Shown here piece after piece: positions 1-8,308 of a stretch of DNA of 37,166 bases. The stretch's first letter is position 1. Each line of letters begins with the position of its first letter. The position numbers and the translations under genes are program-made. The DNA lies in contig CAMDBL010000014.1 of assembly GCA_945889015.1 (NCBI GenBank), forward strand, positions 1 through 37,166, in the 5' to 3' direction. The stretch is from Devosia equisanguinis (GTDB lineage Bacteria > Pseudomonadota > Alphaproteobacteria > Rhizobiales > Hyphomicrobiaceae). Below the pieces are notes generated by a model. That model saw only the letters and a list, made by a program, of their open reading frames with translations, searched no databases and was not told the DNA's origin.

Positions 1-138
1 CTGAAGAGCCTGCTGCGCAAAGCCGCCGCCCGCACCGTGGCTGCGCTCTGGAATGCCATCGCCGACCTGATCCCAACCGTCACCCCCAACGAAGCCCTGA
101 ACTGCTTCCGCAATTCAGGCTATGTACGGTCAGCCTGA
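1..138 (+). pseudogene. IS630-family transposase, C-terminal fragment (cut by window edge)
   Basis: The first 45 codons, open from the window edge to a TGA stop, read as the tail of an IS630-type DDE transposase. The stretch KAAARTVAALWNAIADL followed by a final NCFRNSGYVR segment is typical of the family's extreme C-terminus. The catalytic domain would lie upstream, outside the window, so it cannot be seen whether the gene is intact. Codon use and GC resemble the neighbours. No clear terminal inverted repeat of the element is visible between 139 and 245. Marked as a fragment because only the tail is present; it could be the end of a complete insertion sequence. Confidence 0.7.
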
Positions 139-245
139 ATCCGCTCTAAGCTCCTTTGTATCGTTGTCGCCATAACTGACCTCGTCAGGAGCGAACGAAA
201 AAAGCCACTATCCGCACCGAGCGTGCCCAAATCAGGATTGCAGTA

Positions 246-1307
246 ATGGCGACAGCGAAAACTCTCTCGAGGCGCGAAGGGGAAATGGGCATCGGCAGCA
301 AGAGAGAAATTCGCGAGGCGCCTCGCAGGGACGTCCAGGCCGTCGAGATCGGCCTAAATGCGGCGATCGTGGCCGTGCGGCAGGACGAGCCGGTCGTGCT
401 CACCGTCCGCACCGAATCCGAAAGGGGTGTCGCCACCGACGGGTTGCCATTCGGTCCGTTCTCTCCCCAACAGCATCGTACTCTGGATGGCGGCTTGCGC
501 AGCTGGGTGCAGGAGCAGACCGGGCTCGACCTCGGTTACGTCGAGCAGCTCTACACCTTCGGCGATCGCGGACGCCACGCTCAACCCGGCGACATCGGTC
601 CGCATGTCGTCTCGATCGGTTATCTAGCACTGACGCAACCCGTCGAGATCGACGATGCCAGCCGCGGCAGCTGGCGGAGTTGGTACAATTATTTTCCCTG
701 GGAGGATTGGCGCAAGGGCCGGCCCGAGATGCTCGAGGCCGAGATCGTGCCAAAGCTGAAGGAGTGGGCCGAGCGGCCGAGCCACACGCCCCAGCCAGCC
801 CGCCCTCTGGAGCGGCAGGACCGCATCCGCATCTGCTTTGGCGCGGACGGGGCGGCATGGGACGAGGAAAAGGTGCTGGAGCGCTTCGAGTTGCTCTACG
901 AAGCCGGCCTCGTCGACGAGGCGCGTCGCGACGGCCGCGAATCCGCACTGGCCTGGGGACCGCTTCCACGTCTGGGCGGTGCGATGCGCTTCGACCATCG
1001 CCGCGTGCTGGCGACAGCCATAGGCCGCGTCCGCGCCAAGATCAAGTATCGCCCGGTGATCTTCGAGCTCATGCCGGACGAGTTCACGCTGTTCGAGTTG
1101 CAGAAGACGGTGGAGGCCATTCTGGGACCGCACCTGCACAAGCAGAATTTCCGCCGCCTGGTCGAAAGCGCCGGGCTGGTCGAGCCGACCGGCGAGGTGC
1201 GCACCCGCACCGGCGGGCGCCCCGCCAAACTGTTCCGCTTCCGTCGCGAAGTACTGCTGGAGCGGCCCGCGCCCGGCGTTCGCGTCAAGCCCGGCCGCGT
1301 CGTCTGA
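246..1307 (+). CDS. nadQ: NadQ-type transcriptional regulator of NAD synthesis (degenerate NUDIX domain plus winged helix)
   Basis: A 353-residue protein with an N-terminal NUDIX-like fold (about residues 35-180) and a C-terminal winged-helix DNA-binding domain (about 265-335, ending in the RTRTGGRPAKLFRF segment). The NUDIX box around residues 80-110 is degenerate (RSWVQEQTG in place of the catalytic REUXEE pattern), as expected for a regulator that senses a nucleotide rather than hydrolysing it. This architecture is that of the alphaproteobacterial NAD regulators related to NrtR. The gene directly precedes nadABC on the same strand, which fits a local repressor. An in-frame ATG at 285 is an alternative start. 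The function as nad regulator is inferred from domains plus context. Confidence 0.8.
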   Translation: MATAKTLSRREGEMGIGSKREIREAPRRDVQAVEIGLNAAIVAVRQDEPVVLTVRTESERGVATDGLPFGPFSPQQHRTLDGGLRSWVQEQTGLDLGYVEQLYTFGDRGRHAQPGDIGPHVVSIGYLALTQPVEIDDASRGSWRSWYNYFPWEDWRKGRPEMLEAEIVPKLKEWAERPSHTPQPARPLERQDRIRICFGADGAAWDEEKVLERFELLYEAGLVDEARRDGRESALAWGPLPRLGGAMRFDHRRVLATAIGRVRAKIKYRPVIFELMPDEFTLFELQKTVEAILGPHLHKQNFRRLVESAGLVEPTGEVRTRTGGRPAKLFRFRREVLLERPAPGVRVKPGRVV

Positions 1308-1313
1308 CACGGC

Positions 1314-1365
1314 TTTGCCCGATAACCCGTCAGCGCATAGCTGCGCTGACGCGGGATCGGGCAAA
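1314..1365. repeat. Long imperfect palindrome after nadQ
   Basis: Outer arms TTTGCCCGAT (1314-1323) and ATCGGGCAAA (1356-1365) are perfect complements. The inner arms CGTCAGCGCA and TGCGCTGACG are a perfect 10-bp pair around the loop TAGC (1338-1341). It starts 7 bp after the nadQ stop. No T-run follows on the plus strand, so it is a poor intrinsic terminator; it may be a REP-like element or a transcript-stabilising hairpin. Confidence 0.7.
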
Positions 1366-1426
1366 ATCCCACTCGTAGGGTCTAGTAAAAGCAAAATTGC
1401 GAACCTATTATTACAACAGCCCATCA

Positions 1427-1443
1427 ATGCTCGTCCAGAGCAT
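1427..1443. promoter_or_regulatory. Candidate NadQ operator, copy 1
   Basis: A perfect palindrome ATGCTC-N5-GAGCAT lies about 110 bp upstream of the nadA start. A near copy lies 64 bp downstream, which is close to six helical turns. The position between the regulator gene and nadA suggests it is the regulator's binding site. This is inference from symmetry and position. Confidence 0.5.
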
Positions 1444-1490
1444 AATGAGAACCTAACCGGCAGGACAGCCGGATTTCTCAGGGTCGCCAT

Positions 1491-1507
1491 ATGCTCATGT
1501 CGAGTAA
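1491..1507. promoter_or_regulatory. Candidate NadQ operator, copy 2
   Basis: ATGCTC-N5-GAGTAA repeats the left half-site and the 5-bp spacing of the upstream palindrome, with two mismatches in the right half. It sits 46 bp ahead of the chosen nadA start codon, a position suited to blocking transcription. Confidence 0.45.
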
Positions 1508-1552
1508 ATGGTGAAGTCCCGACGACCACGAGAGGGAACGAGGAGACCGGCG

Positions 1553-2626
1553 ATGGCCACGGTTCACATCAATCATGCGGCGCGCGCGACCGAGCGGCGC
1601 CCCGGTAGCCCACCTGCGGGCCCGCAGCGGCCCGCGCTCGAGTTCACTCCCGCCCTCGCCCGCGAGATGGAGCCGCTCTACCAGCGCGTGAAGCATGTCG
1701 TCACGCCGATGGAGTGGGTGCAGTACGCGCCGCTGGTCAAGGAGATCAACGAGCTGAAGGCGCAGCGCAACGCGGTGATCCTGGCGCACAACTACATGAC
1801 GCCCGAGATCTTCCATTGCGTTGGCGACTTCCGTGGCGACAGCCTGCAGCTCGCCCGCGAGGCCGCGCGCGTGGAAGCGGACGTCATCGTCCAGGCCGGC
1901 GTGCACTTCATGGCCGAGACCTCGAAGCTGATGAACCCGGACAAGACCGTTTTGATCCCGGATCTCGAGGCCGGCTGCTCGCTCGCCTCCTCGATCACGG
2001 GTGCGGACGTGCGGATGTTGCGCGAGGCCTATCCTGGCGTGCCGATCGTCACCTACGTCAACACGTCCGCCGACGTGAAGGCGGAAAGCGACATCTGCTG
2101 CACCTCCTCCAACGCCGTGAAGGTAGTGGAGAGCCTCGGCGTGCCGCGCGTGCTGCTGATCCCGGACGAGTTCCTGGCGAAGTGGGTGGCGACACAGACC
2201 AAGGTCGAGATCATCGCCTGGAAGGGCCACTGCGAGGTGCACGAGCGCTTCACGCCCGAGGAACTGCTGGCGTTCCGCGCCGCCGATCCCGGCACCAAGA
2301 TCATCGCGCATCCGGAGTGCCCGCCCGAGGTGATCGAAGTCGCCGACTTCACCGGCTCGACCGCGGCCATGATCGACTGGGTCAAGGGCAAGCGGCCGCG
2401 CAAGGTGCTGCTGGTGACGGAGTGCTCGATGTCATCGAACGTGGCGGCCGAGGTTCCCGACGTGGAGTTCGTGCGGCCGTGCAACCTTTGTCCGCACATG
2501 AAGCGGATCAGCCTCGAGAAGATCCGCGACAGCCTGCTCTACCTGCAGCACGAGGTGACAGTCGATCCGATGATCGCCGAGCGGGCGCGCCGCGCCGTCG
2601 AGCGGATGGTCAACCTGACGAACTGA
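1553..2626 (+). CDS. nadA: Quinolinate synthase NadA
   Basis: NadA condenses iminoaspartate with dihydroxyacetone phosphate to quinolinate in cytoplasmic de novo NAD synthesis, using an oxygen-sensitive [4Fe-4S] cluster. The 357-residue product has the family's signature segments: [11 protein letters not shown] (about 76-86), [10 protein letters not shown] (Cys142), HPEC (Cys256), ECSMSSN (Cys291) and [11 protein letters not shown] (Cys310 and Cys313). Three of these cysteines should hold the cluster. The ATG at 1553 is preferred over the in-frame ATG at 1508 because GAGGAG stands just upstream of it, and because the earlier start would begin on the second candidate operator. First gene of a nadABC row. 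Confidence 0.93.
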   Translation: MATVHINHAARATERRPGSPPAGPQRPALEFTPALAREMEPLYQRVKHVVTPMEWVQYAPLVKEINELKAQRNAVILAHNYMTPEIFHCVGDFRGDSLQLAREAARVEADVIVQAGVHFMAETSKLMNPDKTVLIPDLEAGCSLASSITGADVRMLREAYPGVPIVTYVNTSADVKAESDICCTSSNAVKVVESLGVPRVLLIPDEFLAKWVATQTKVEIIAWKGHCEVHERFTPEELLAFRAADPGTKIIAHPECPPEVIEVADFTGSTAAMIDWVKGKRPRKVLLVTECSMSSNVAAEVPDVEFVRPCNLCPHMKRISLEKIRDSLLYLQHEVTVDPMIAERARRAVERMVNLTN

Positions 2627-2635
2627 TCGAGAGAA

Positions 2636-2664
2636 GCGGTGTCTGACTTCTGGTCTGACACCGC
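2636..2664. repeat. GGTGTC-type hairpin after nadA
   Basis: GCGGTGTC (2636-2643) pairs perfectly with GACACCGC (2657-2664) ten bases after the nadA stop. Similar GGTGTC..GACACC hairpins recur at 2711, 5474 and 31841, each in a gene-end gap. It may end or stabilise the transcript; there is no T-run. Confidence 0.6.
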
Positions 2665-2710
2665 CCCTCCATCGTCTCGATTGGTAGCCGATATCGGCGC
2701 TACCGGAAAC

Positions 2711-2737
2711 GGGTGTCAGACCAGAGGTCGGACACCC
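2711..2737. repeat. GGTGTC-type hairpin, second copy in the nadA-nadB gap
   Basis: GGGTGTC (2711-2717) pairs with GACACCC (2731-2737), with further AGACC/GGTC pairing inside. Same family as the hairpin at 2636. Confidence 0.55.
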
Positions 2738-2746
2738 TTCAATGCC

Positions 2747-2869
2747 GTAGGTTGGGTCAGCGCAGACCAAATCAGTCGATGTTCGGGCAACGTGCAGGGC
2801 CCCGCGCGCAACCCAACGGTTTCATGAGACGCATGTTGGGTTACGGCCCTGCGGCCTAACCCAACCTAC
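2747..2869. repeat. Palindromic intergenic element, GTAGGTTGGGT family (copy 1)
   Basis: Terminal inverted repeats GTAGGTTGGGTCAG (2747-2760) and the complement of GTAGGTTGGGTTAG (2856-2869) match at 13 of 14 positions. An inner AACCCAAC / GTTGGGTT pair gives the element four alternating half-units. It ends one base before the AGGAC ribosome binding site of nadB. A relative lies at 23726-23863. It resembles non-coding miniature or palindromic repeats of alphaproteobacterial genomes. Confidence 0.7.
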
Positions 2870-2881
2870 AGGACACAGACA

Positions 2882-4441
2882 TTGGCCGGCATCGTCATCA
2901 TCGGCGCGGGACTGGCAGGGCTCTTCACCGCGCTGAAGCTCGCACCGATGCCCGTCACCGTCATCGCCGGCGCGCCGCTCGGCGAGGGCGCGTCCAGCAT
3001 GTGGGCGCAAGGCGGGATCGCGGCCGCCGTCGGTGAAGGCGACACGACGGAAGCGCACGCGCTCGACACCATCGCGGCCGGCGCTGGGATCGTGGACGAG
3101 AAGATCGCGCGCATGGTCGCGAGCGAGGCGCCCGACCGCATCCGCGACCTGCTCCGCTACGGCGTCCCCTTCGACCGCGACCTCGAAGGCCATTTCGTTC
3201 TCTCGCGCGAGGCAGCGCATTCCGCCAAACGTATCGTGCGCGTCTCCGGCGACCGCGCCGGTGCCGCGATCATGCAAGCCCTGATCGCGGCCGTGCGGGC
3301 GACGCCGTCGATCCGGGTGATGGAGGGGTGGGAGGCGGACGGACTGTACCCGCCCGTCGATGGCACAAGCTGGACTGTGATCGCCACGCGAGGCTTTGAA
3401 AACTTCGTCGAGCTGGAATGCAGCGCGGTCATACTCGCCACGGGAGGCGTCGGCCAGCTCTATGCGGTGACGACCAATCCAGTCAACAGCCGGGGCCAGG
3501 GCCTGGCCCTGGCGGCAATCGCCGGCGCCGTCATAGCCGACGCCGAATTCGTCCAATTTCATCCGACGGCAATAGATATCGGGATTGATCCCGCGCCGCT
3601 GGCCAGCGAGGCTTTACGTGGCGAAGGAGCCATCCTCGTCAATCGCGCGGGACACCGCTTCATGGTAGACCAGCATCCTGATGCCGAGCTTGCGCCGCGC
3701 GATGTGGTCGCTCGCGGTGTCTTTCGTGAGTTGCAAGCCGGACGCGGCGCGTTCCTGGATTGCACCAGTGCCATCGGCCGGCACTTCGCGACCGCGTTTC
3801 CCACCATCTATGCGCATTGCCAACGAGCCGGGATCGATCCATCGACCGCTCTCATCCCCGTCGCGCCCGCGGAGCATTTCCACATGGGCGGGGTGAAAAC
3901 CGACAAACGCGGAAGAGCGAGTGTTCCCGGCCTATGGGCGGTCGGCGAGGTTGCCTGCACAGGGCTCCACGGCGCAAACCGCCTCGCCTCGAACTCCCTG
4001 CTGGAAGCAGTCGTTTTCGGTGCCCGCGTCGCCGAGGACGTAGCTGACGCCTGTGGCCAGGTGAGCGCGATCGATATCGTGCCTCGTCTGGCGACACAGT
4101 CACAACAGGTCACGCCAGAGGAAATTGCAGAAGATCGCATTGCCTCATCCAGGCTTCGCAAGCTCATGACCGAAAACGTCGGTGTCGAGCGGTCAGCCGC
4201 AGGGCTGAGTTCGGCACTCGCTGAGATCGTGCAATTGAGGAACAGCCACCAAGCCGCCGATCCTCACTTGAGTGGCATGCTGAATACGGCCGAGATCATC
4301 ACGGTCGCCGCACTAAAGCGTGAAGAAAGCCGAGGCGGGCACTTCCGCACCGACTTCCCAGTTGCTCGCGCAGAGCTTGCCCAGCCGAGCGAGTACAGGT
4401 TCCGCGATGTCGTCCGCACAACAATCGAGGTGTGCGAATGA
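2882..4441 (+). CDS. nadB: L-aspartate oxidase NadB
   Basis: A flavoprotein that oxidises L-aspartate to iminoaspartate, the substrate of NadA. The 519-residue sequence opens with a dinucleotide-binding motif (IIGAGLAGLFTALKL, about 5-19) and carries the family's SMWAQGGIAAAVG, SREAAHSAKRIV, EFVQFHPT, HFHMGG and RLASNSLLEAVVFG segments, so FAD- and substrate-binding parts are complete. The start appears to be TTG at 2882, with AGGAC seven bases upstream; no ATG gives a full FAD motif. The gap to nadA is 255 bp because two hairpins and a repeat element occupy it. nadC follows. Confidence 0.93.
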   Translation: MAGIVIIGAGLAGLFTALKLAPMPVTVIAGAPLGEGASSMWAQGGIAAAVGEGDTTEAHALDTIAAGAGIVDEKIARMVASEAPDRIRDLLRYGVPFDRDLEGHFVLSREAAHSAKRIVRVSGDRAGAAIMQALIAAVRATPSIRVMEGWEADGLYPPVDGTSWTVIATRGFENFVELECSAVILATGGVGQLYAVTTNPVNSRGQGLALAAIAGAVIADAEFVQFHPTAIDIGIDPAPLASEALRGEGAILVNRAGHRFMVDQHPDAELAPRDVVARGVFRELQAGRGAFLDCTSAIGRHFATAFPTIYAHCQRAGIDPSTALIPVAPAEHFHMGGVKTDKRGRASVPGLWAVGEVACTGLHGANRLASNSLLEAVVFGARVAEDVADACGQVSAIDIVPRLATQSQQVTPEEIAEDRIASSRLRKLMTENVGVERSAAGLSSALAEIVQLRNSHQAADPHLSGMLNTAEIITVAALKREESRGGHFRTDFPVARAELAQPSEYRFRDVVRTTIEVCE

Positions 4442-4459
4442 GTTTCGCCGGCCGCCCCG

Positions 4460-4570
4460 TCATCCCGGCCGCCACAGGCGATCCGGAAACCAGGGGCCAC
4501 ATCGTACCCGATCTCCCGGGTCTCGGTTCTGCTGCGCCGCGCTTGCTGCGCGACGCATTGGACGGGATGA
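4460..4570. repeat. Palindromic element in the nadB-nadC gap
   Basis: Ends are TCATCCCG (4460-4467) and CGGGATGA (4563-4570), perfect complements. The interior carries short GC-rich self-complementary parts such as GCGC pairs near 4540. It fills most of the 160-bp gap. The pattern resembles the dispersed TCATCCCGG-type repeats of Rhizobiales genomes, from memory and unchecked. Confidence 0.55.
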
Positions 4571-4601
4571 GAGTCGAGGCTGGGCAATCAAGGAGCGTTC
4601 C

Positions 4602-5462
4602 ATGACCCGCCCCACCTTCGACTCTAGCCTCCCCTCCACCCTGATCGACCGGGCGGTTGAAGCCGCGCTGGCGGAGGATCTGGGGCTGGCCGGTGACGTC
4701 ACTACGGATGCCTGCATCCCCGCCGAAACGCGCGCGAAGGCCGTGCTCGCCACCCGCAAGCCGGGCGTGATCGCGGGCCTCGCCGTCGCCGAGGCTGCGT
4801 TCCGGCATCTCGATCCGGACGTAACGTTCACGGTCGAAATCCCCGACGGCAGCACCGCCAAGCCGAAAGCGGTCATCGCCCACATCGAGGGACGCGCCCG
4901 CGCGCTGCTCACCGCCGAACGCGTCGCGCTCAACTTCATGGGGCGAATGTCCGGCATCGCGACGCTGACACGGGCCTACGCCGACGCCATCTCAGGCACC
5001 AAGGCGCACATCATCGACACCCGCAAGACGACGCCGGGACTGCGCGCGTTCGAGAAATACGCGGTGCGAGCAGGCGGGGGCATGAACCATCGCGTCGGCC
5101 TGTTCGACGCCGTGCTGATCAAGGACAACCACATCGTCGCGGCGGGTGGAGTTGCATCAGCGATCGAGGCTGCGCGCGCCCGCGTCGGCCACATGGTCAA
5201 GATCGAGATCGAGGTCGACACGCTCGATCAGCTCAGGGAGGTGCTCGGCCACAAGGTCGACGCCGTGCTGCTCGACAACATGAGCCCCGCGCAACTGAAG
5301 CAGGCGGTCGGAATCGTCGGCGGGCGCGTCCTGACAGAGGCCTCCGGCGGCGTCACCCTGGAGACGGTGCGCGCCATCGCGGAATCGGGCGTCGACCTGA
5401 TCTCGTCGGGCGCGCTGACGCACTCCGCCCCCGTCCTCGACCTTGGATTGGACTTTCTCTAG
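4602..5462 (+). CDS. nadC: Nicotinate-nucleotide pyrophosphorylase (carboxylating) NadC
   Basis: NadC converts quinolinate plus phosphoribosyl pyrophosphate to nicotinate mononucleotide with loss of CO2, the third step of the pathway built by its two neighbours. The 286-residue protein has the family landmarks EDLGLAGDVTTDA near residue 20, the ERVALNFMGRMSGIAT helix, DTRKTTPGLRAFEKYAV, GGGMNHRVGLFDAVLIKDNH, and the barrel end EASGGVTLETVRAIAESGVDLIS. The ATG at 4602 is chosen because AAGGAG precedes it and it yields the typical length; the reading frame stays open far upstream through repeat DNA. Confidence 0.94.
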   Translation: MTRPTFDSSLPSTLIDRAVEAALAEDLGLAGDVTTDACIPAETRAKAVLATRKPGVIAGLAVAEAAFRHLDPDVTFTVEIPDGSTAKPKAVIAHIEGRARALLTAERVALNFMGRMSGIATLTRAYADAISGTKAHIIDTRKTTPGLRAFEKYAVRAGGGMNHRVGLFDAVLIKDNHIVAAGGVASAIEAARARVGHMVKIEIEVDTLDQLREVLGHKVDAVLLDNMSPAQLKQAVGIVGGRVLTEASGGVTLETVRAIAESGVDLISSGALTHSAPVLDLGLDFL

Positions 5463-5473
5463 CGCTCGACATC

Positions 5474-5500
5474 GGTATCGGACGCGGAGCGTCAGACACC
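5474..5500. repeat. GGTGTC-type hairpin after nadC (diverged)
   Basis: GGTATCGGAC (5474-5483) and GTCAGACACC (5491-5500) are complementary at 8 of 10 positions, twelve bases after the nadC stop. A diverged member of the hairpin family also seen after nadA and coxS. Confidence 0.4.
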
Positions 5501-5596
5501 GCCTGCCTCACCCGCTCTCCCCTTTTTCCGCCACAGTCGGTTCCCATCTGATAGCTTTCGCCCGTCGCGAGGCACTGGACGTTGGAGTGACCATCC

Positions 5597-5815
5597 ATGA
5601 AAACGATCGCCATTTGGGGGCTGGTCTCTATCGCTGCTTGCTTGCTGGCCTGGCCGATCAGCACCTGGAAGAACCGAGACCACTCGACCTGGATGGCATG
5701 GTGCTTCATCCTCCCGCCGGCGCTGGTGCTGCTCCTGATCCTGCCGCGTCGAAGGGGTGCGCCTCCCCGCCGGCGTACGCTTGACGAGATCGATCGGATC
5801 GAGGACCACGCGTAG
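5597..5815 (+). CDS. Small two-helix membrane protein, unknown function
   Basis: A 72-residue product with two hydrophobic segments, about residues 4-20 (IAIWGLVSIAACLLAW) and 33-49 (MAWCFILPPALVLLLIL). A basic stretch (RRRGAPPRRR) and an acidic tail (DEIDRIEDHA) follow. GGAG lies nine bases before the ATG. I do not recognise the family. The size, clear membrane pattern and ribosome binding site favour a real gene over chance. It stands alone between nadC and the CoA-transferase gene. Confidence 0.55.
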   Translation: MKTIAIWGLVSIAACLLAWPISTWKNRDHSTWMAWCFILPPALVLLLILPRRRGAPPRRRTLDEIDRIEDHA

Positions 5816-5897
5816 GATACTTGACGCCGCGCATGGCGGGCTGAACTCTCCATTCCCAGACTGAAACGGGCGAAAGACCCGCCAGAGGGAGTGAACG

Positions 5898-7919
5898 ATG
5901 CACCAGGAGACCGACCAGCGGCTGCACACGCTGCGGGCCATCCACCATGGCAAGATCGTATCGGCGCGCGAGGCGGTGCAGCTCGTGCGCACCGGAGATA
6001 CCATCGCCACCGGCGGCTTCGTCGGCATCGGCTTTCCCGAGAATATCGCCGTCGCACTCGAAGCCCGCTTCTTGGAAAGCGCGACCTCCGGCATCGGCTC
6101 CCCCCGCGATCTGACGCTGGTTTATGCGGCCGGACAGGGCGACGGAAAGGAGAAGGGCCTCAACCATCTCGGCCACAAGGGTCTCATCAAGCGCGTCATC
6201 GGCGGCCACTGGGGCCTCGTTCCCAAGTTGCAGAAGCTCGCGGTGGACGGCGATATCGAGGCCTGGAATCTGCCGCAGGGTGTCATCACGCACCTTTATC
6301 GCGACACCGCCGCCGGCAAGCCAGGACATCTCAGCCGCGTCGGCCTCGGCACCTTCGTCGACCCGCGTCACGGCGGCGGCCGGATCAACGAACGGACGAA
6401 GGACGATCTCGTCCGGCTTATGCAGGTCGACGGCGAGGATTACTTGTTCTACCGCGCGATCCCGATCCACGTCGGTATCATCCGCGGCACCACCGCCGAT
6501 CCAGACGGAAACATCACGATGGAGCGCGAGGCGCTGACGCTGGAGGCCTTGTCGATCGCGATGGCCGCGCGCAATTCCGGCGGCCTCACCATCGTGCAGG
6601 TCGAGCGGATCGCCGAGCGCGGCTCCCTCAATCCGCGCCAGGTCAAAGTGCCCGGCATCCTCGTCGACTGTGTCGTCGTCGCGGAGAAGCCCGAATACCA
6701 CATGCAGACATTCATCGAGCCTTATAGCGCCGCGTTCGCCGGCGAGATCAAGGTGCCGATGACGACGATCCAGCCGATGCCGATGAGCGCACGTAAAATC
6801 ATCGCGCGACGCGCGGCGCTGGAGTTGCAGGCCAACGCCGTCGTCAATCTCGGCATCGGCATGCCCGAGGGGATTTCGGCGGTGGCCGCCGAGGAGAACA
6901 TCGTCGACCTCATGACGATGACCTGCGAGCCGGGCGTCATCGGCGGCGTACCCGCATCAGGCCTCAACTTCGGCGCGGCGACCAACACCCAGGCGATCAT
7001 CGACCAGCCCTATCAATTCGACTTCTACGACGGCGGCGGCCTCGACATTGCTTTCCTCGGCCTCGCCCAGGCCGACCGGCACGGCAATCTCAATGTCTCC
7101 AAGTTCGGCCCGCGGCTCGCCGGAGCGGGCGGCTTCATCAACATCTCGCAAAACGCCAAACAGGTGGTGTTCGTTGGAACGTTCACGGCGGGCAAGCTCG
7201 CACTGAAGATCGCGGACGGACGGCTCGTCATCGCGCGAGAAGGGCGCGAGCGGAAATTCGTCGGCGAGGTCGAGCACCGCACCTTCTCGGGCGACTACGC
7301 CCTGAAGCGCGGCCAGAGCCCGCTCTACGTGACGGAGCGCTGCGTCTTTCGACTGACGGCGGATGGGATGGAGCTGACAGAGGTCGCGCCCGGGATCGAC
7401 ATCGAGCGGGACATCCTCAGCCACATGGACTTCAAGCCCGTGGTCAAGTGTCCGGTCGCGATGGAGGAGGCCATCTTCGAGCCCGGCCCGATGGCGCTGC
7501 GCGAGCGGCTGCTGACGATCCCGCTCGACAAGCGCTTCGCCTATGACCCGGCGCTCAACGTGCTGTTCATCAATTTCGAGCGGCTGTCGGTGAGGAGCGA
7601 GCGGGATGTCGAACGCATCCGCTCCGAGGTCACGAAGCGGATCGCACCCCTCGGCCGCAAAGTCTATGCGATCGTCAACTACGCGGGTTGCACGATCGAG
7701 CCGGAGGTATTCGAGAGCTACAGCCGCATGGTCGAAGACTTGGTTCATCGTTTCTATATCGACGTCACCCGCTATGGCACGAGCGGGTTCTTGCGCATGA
7801 AGCTCGGGAGCGCGCTGGAGCAAAGGGGCGTCGCCAGCCACATCTACGAAAGCGCCGAGGAAGCGCATATGCACCTGAAGGAACAGGAGCGGAAGGGGCG
7901 CGAGGATCCGCACGCTTGA
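5898..7919 (+). CDS. Acyl-CoA:acetate/3-ketoacid CoA-transferase (fused alpha and beta) with extra C-terminal domain
   Basis: A 673-residue family I CoA-transferase with both halves in one chain. The alpha-like half (about 1-280) contains [10 protein letters not shown]. The beta-like half (about 295-530) contains [10 protein letters not shown] and the catalytic segment [12 protein letters not shown], with Glu344 as the likely thioester-forming glutamate. YdiF-type enzymes are near 530 residues, so about 130 C-terminal residues are extra, rich in [14 protein letters not shown] and [13 protein letters not shown] segments. The substrate cannot be told. GAGGGAG precedes the ATG. It is not obviously in an operon with its neighbours. 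Confidence 0.88.
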   Translation: MHQETDQRLHTLRAIHHGKIVSAREAVQLVRTGDTIATGGFVGIGFPENIAVALEARFLESATSGIGSPRDLTLVYAAGQGDGKEKGLNHLGHKGLIKRVIGGHWGLVPKLQKLAVDGDIEAWNLPQGVITHLYRDTAAGKPGHLSRVGLGTFVDPRHGGGRINERTKDDLVRLMQVDGEDYLFYRAIPIHVGIIRGTTADPDGNITMEREALTLEALSIAMAARNSGGLTIVQVERIAERGSLNPRQVKVPGILVDCVVVAEKPEYHMQTFIEPYSAAFAGEIKVPMTTIQPMPMSARKIIARRAALELQANAVVNLGIGMPEGISAVAAEENIVDLMTMTCEPGVIGGVPASGLNFGAATNTQAIIDQPYQFDFYDGGGLDIAFLGLAQADRHGNLNVSKFGPRLAGAGGFINISQNAKQVVFVGTFTAGKLALKIADGRLVIAREGRERKFVGEVEHRTFSGDYALKRGQSPLYVTERCVFRLTADGMELTEVAPGIDIERDILSHMDFKPVVKCPVAMEEAIFEPGPMALRERLLTIPLDKRFAYDPALNVLFINFERLSVRSERDVERIRSEVTKRIAPLGRKVYAIVNYAGCTIEPEVFESYSRMVEDLVHRFYIDVTRYGTSGFLRMKLGSALEQRGVASHIYESAEEAHMHLKEQERKGREDPHA

Positions 7920-7920
7920 G

Positions 7921-8259
7921 ATCGGTGTTGATATAAGTATCCTCAGCACCACGGAGCCTATCGCCATCTCTGCCATCGCCCTGGGGGAAATCTCCTTTGA
8001 CCTTCGCAAACGGTCGAACCTGGGAATGTCCGAGATTCTAGAGCGGTTTGTCGACGTATCCGAGGTGCTGTCGTGATCAGCCGCGACCGCCGAGAATTAT
8101 GCCAACATTCGCGCCGACTGCACGCGGCGCGGCCGCGCGATCGGAGGCTTCGACATGCTGATCGCCGCGCACGCCGTCGCAGCCAACGCCCGCCTCGTGA
8201 CCCGCGACAAGGCGTTCGCCAATCTTGGGCTCGATGAGCTGCAAATCGTGGGATATTGA
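7921..8259 (+). pseudogene. vapC-like PIN-domain toxin remnant
   Basis: One plus-strand frame reads AISAIALGEISFDLRKRS, then LERFVDVSEVLS, a TGA at 8074-8076, then AENYANIRADC, IGGFDMLIAAHAV, NARLVTRDKAF and LGLDELQIVGY before a TGA at 8257-8259. This is the second half of a VapC ribonuclease of a type II toxin-antitoxin pair. The TGA stands where relatives usually have a tryptophan. The N-terminal part with the first catalytic aspartate is missing, and no vapB is visible. So it is a dead gene; the conserved acidic residues of the C-terminal half (GGFD, TRD) survive. Confidence 0.75.
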
Positions 8260-8308
8260 GGGTCAAAGTCATCGTCGCCAAGCTGGCGGCCGATACGGAG
8301 CCCCGCCC

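Noticed and set aside
624-1529. 301-codon minus-strand frame over nadQ
   Set aside because: Shadow of the nadQ coding strand, without domain signal or ribosome binding site.
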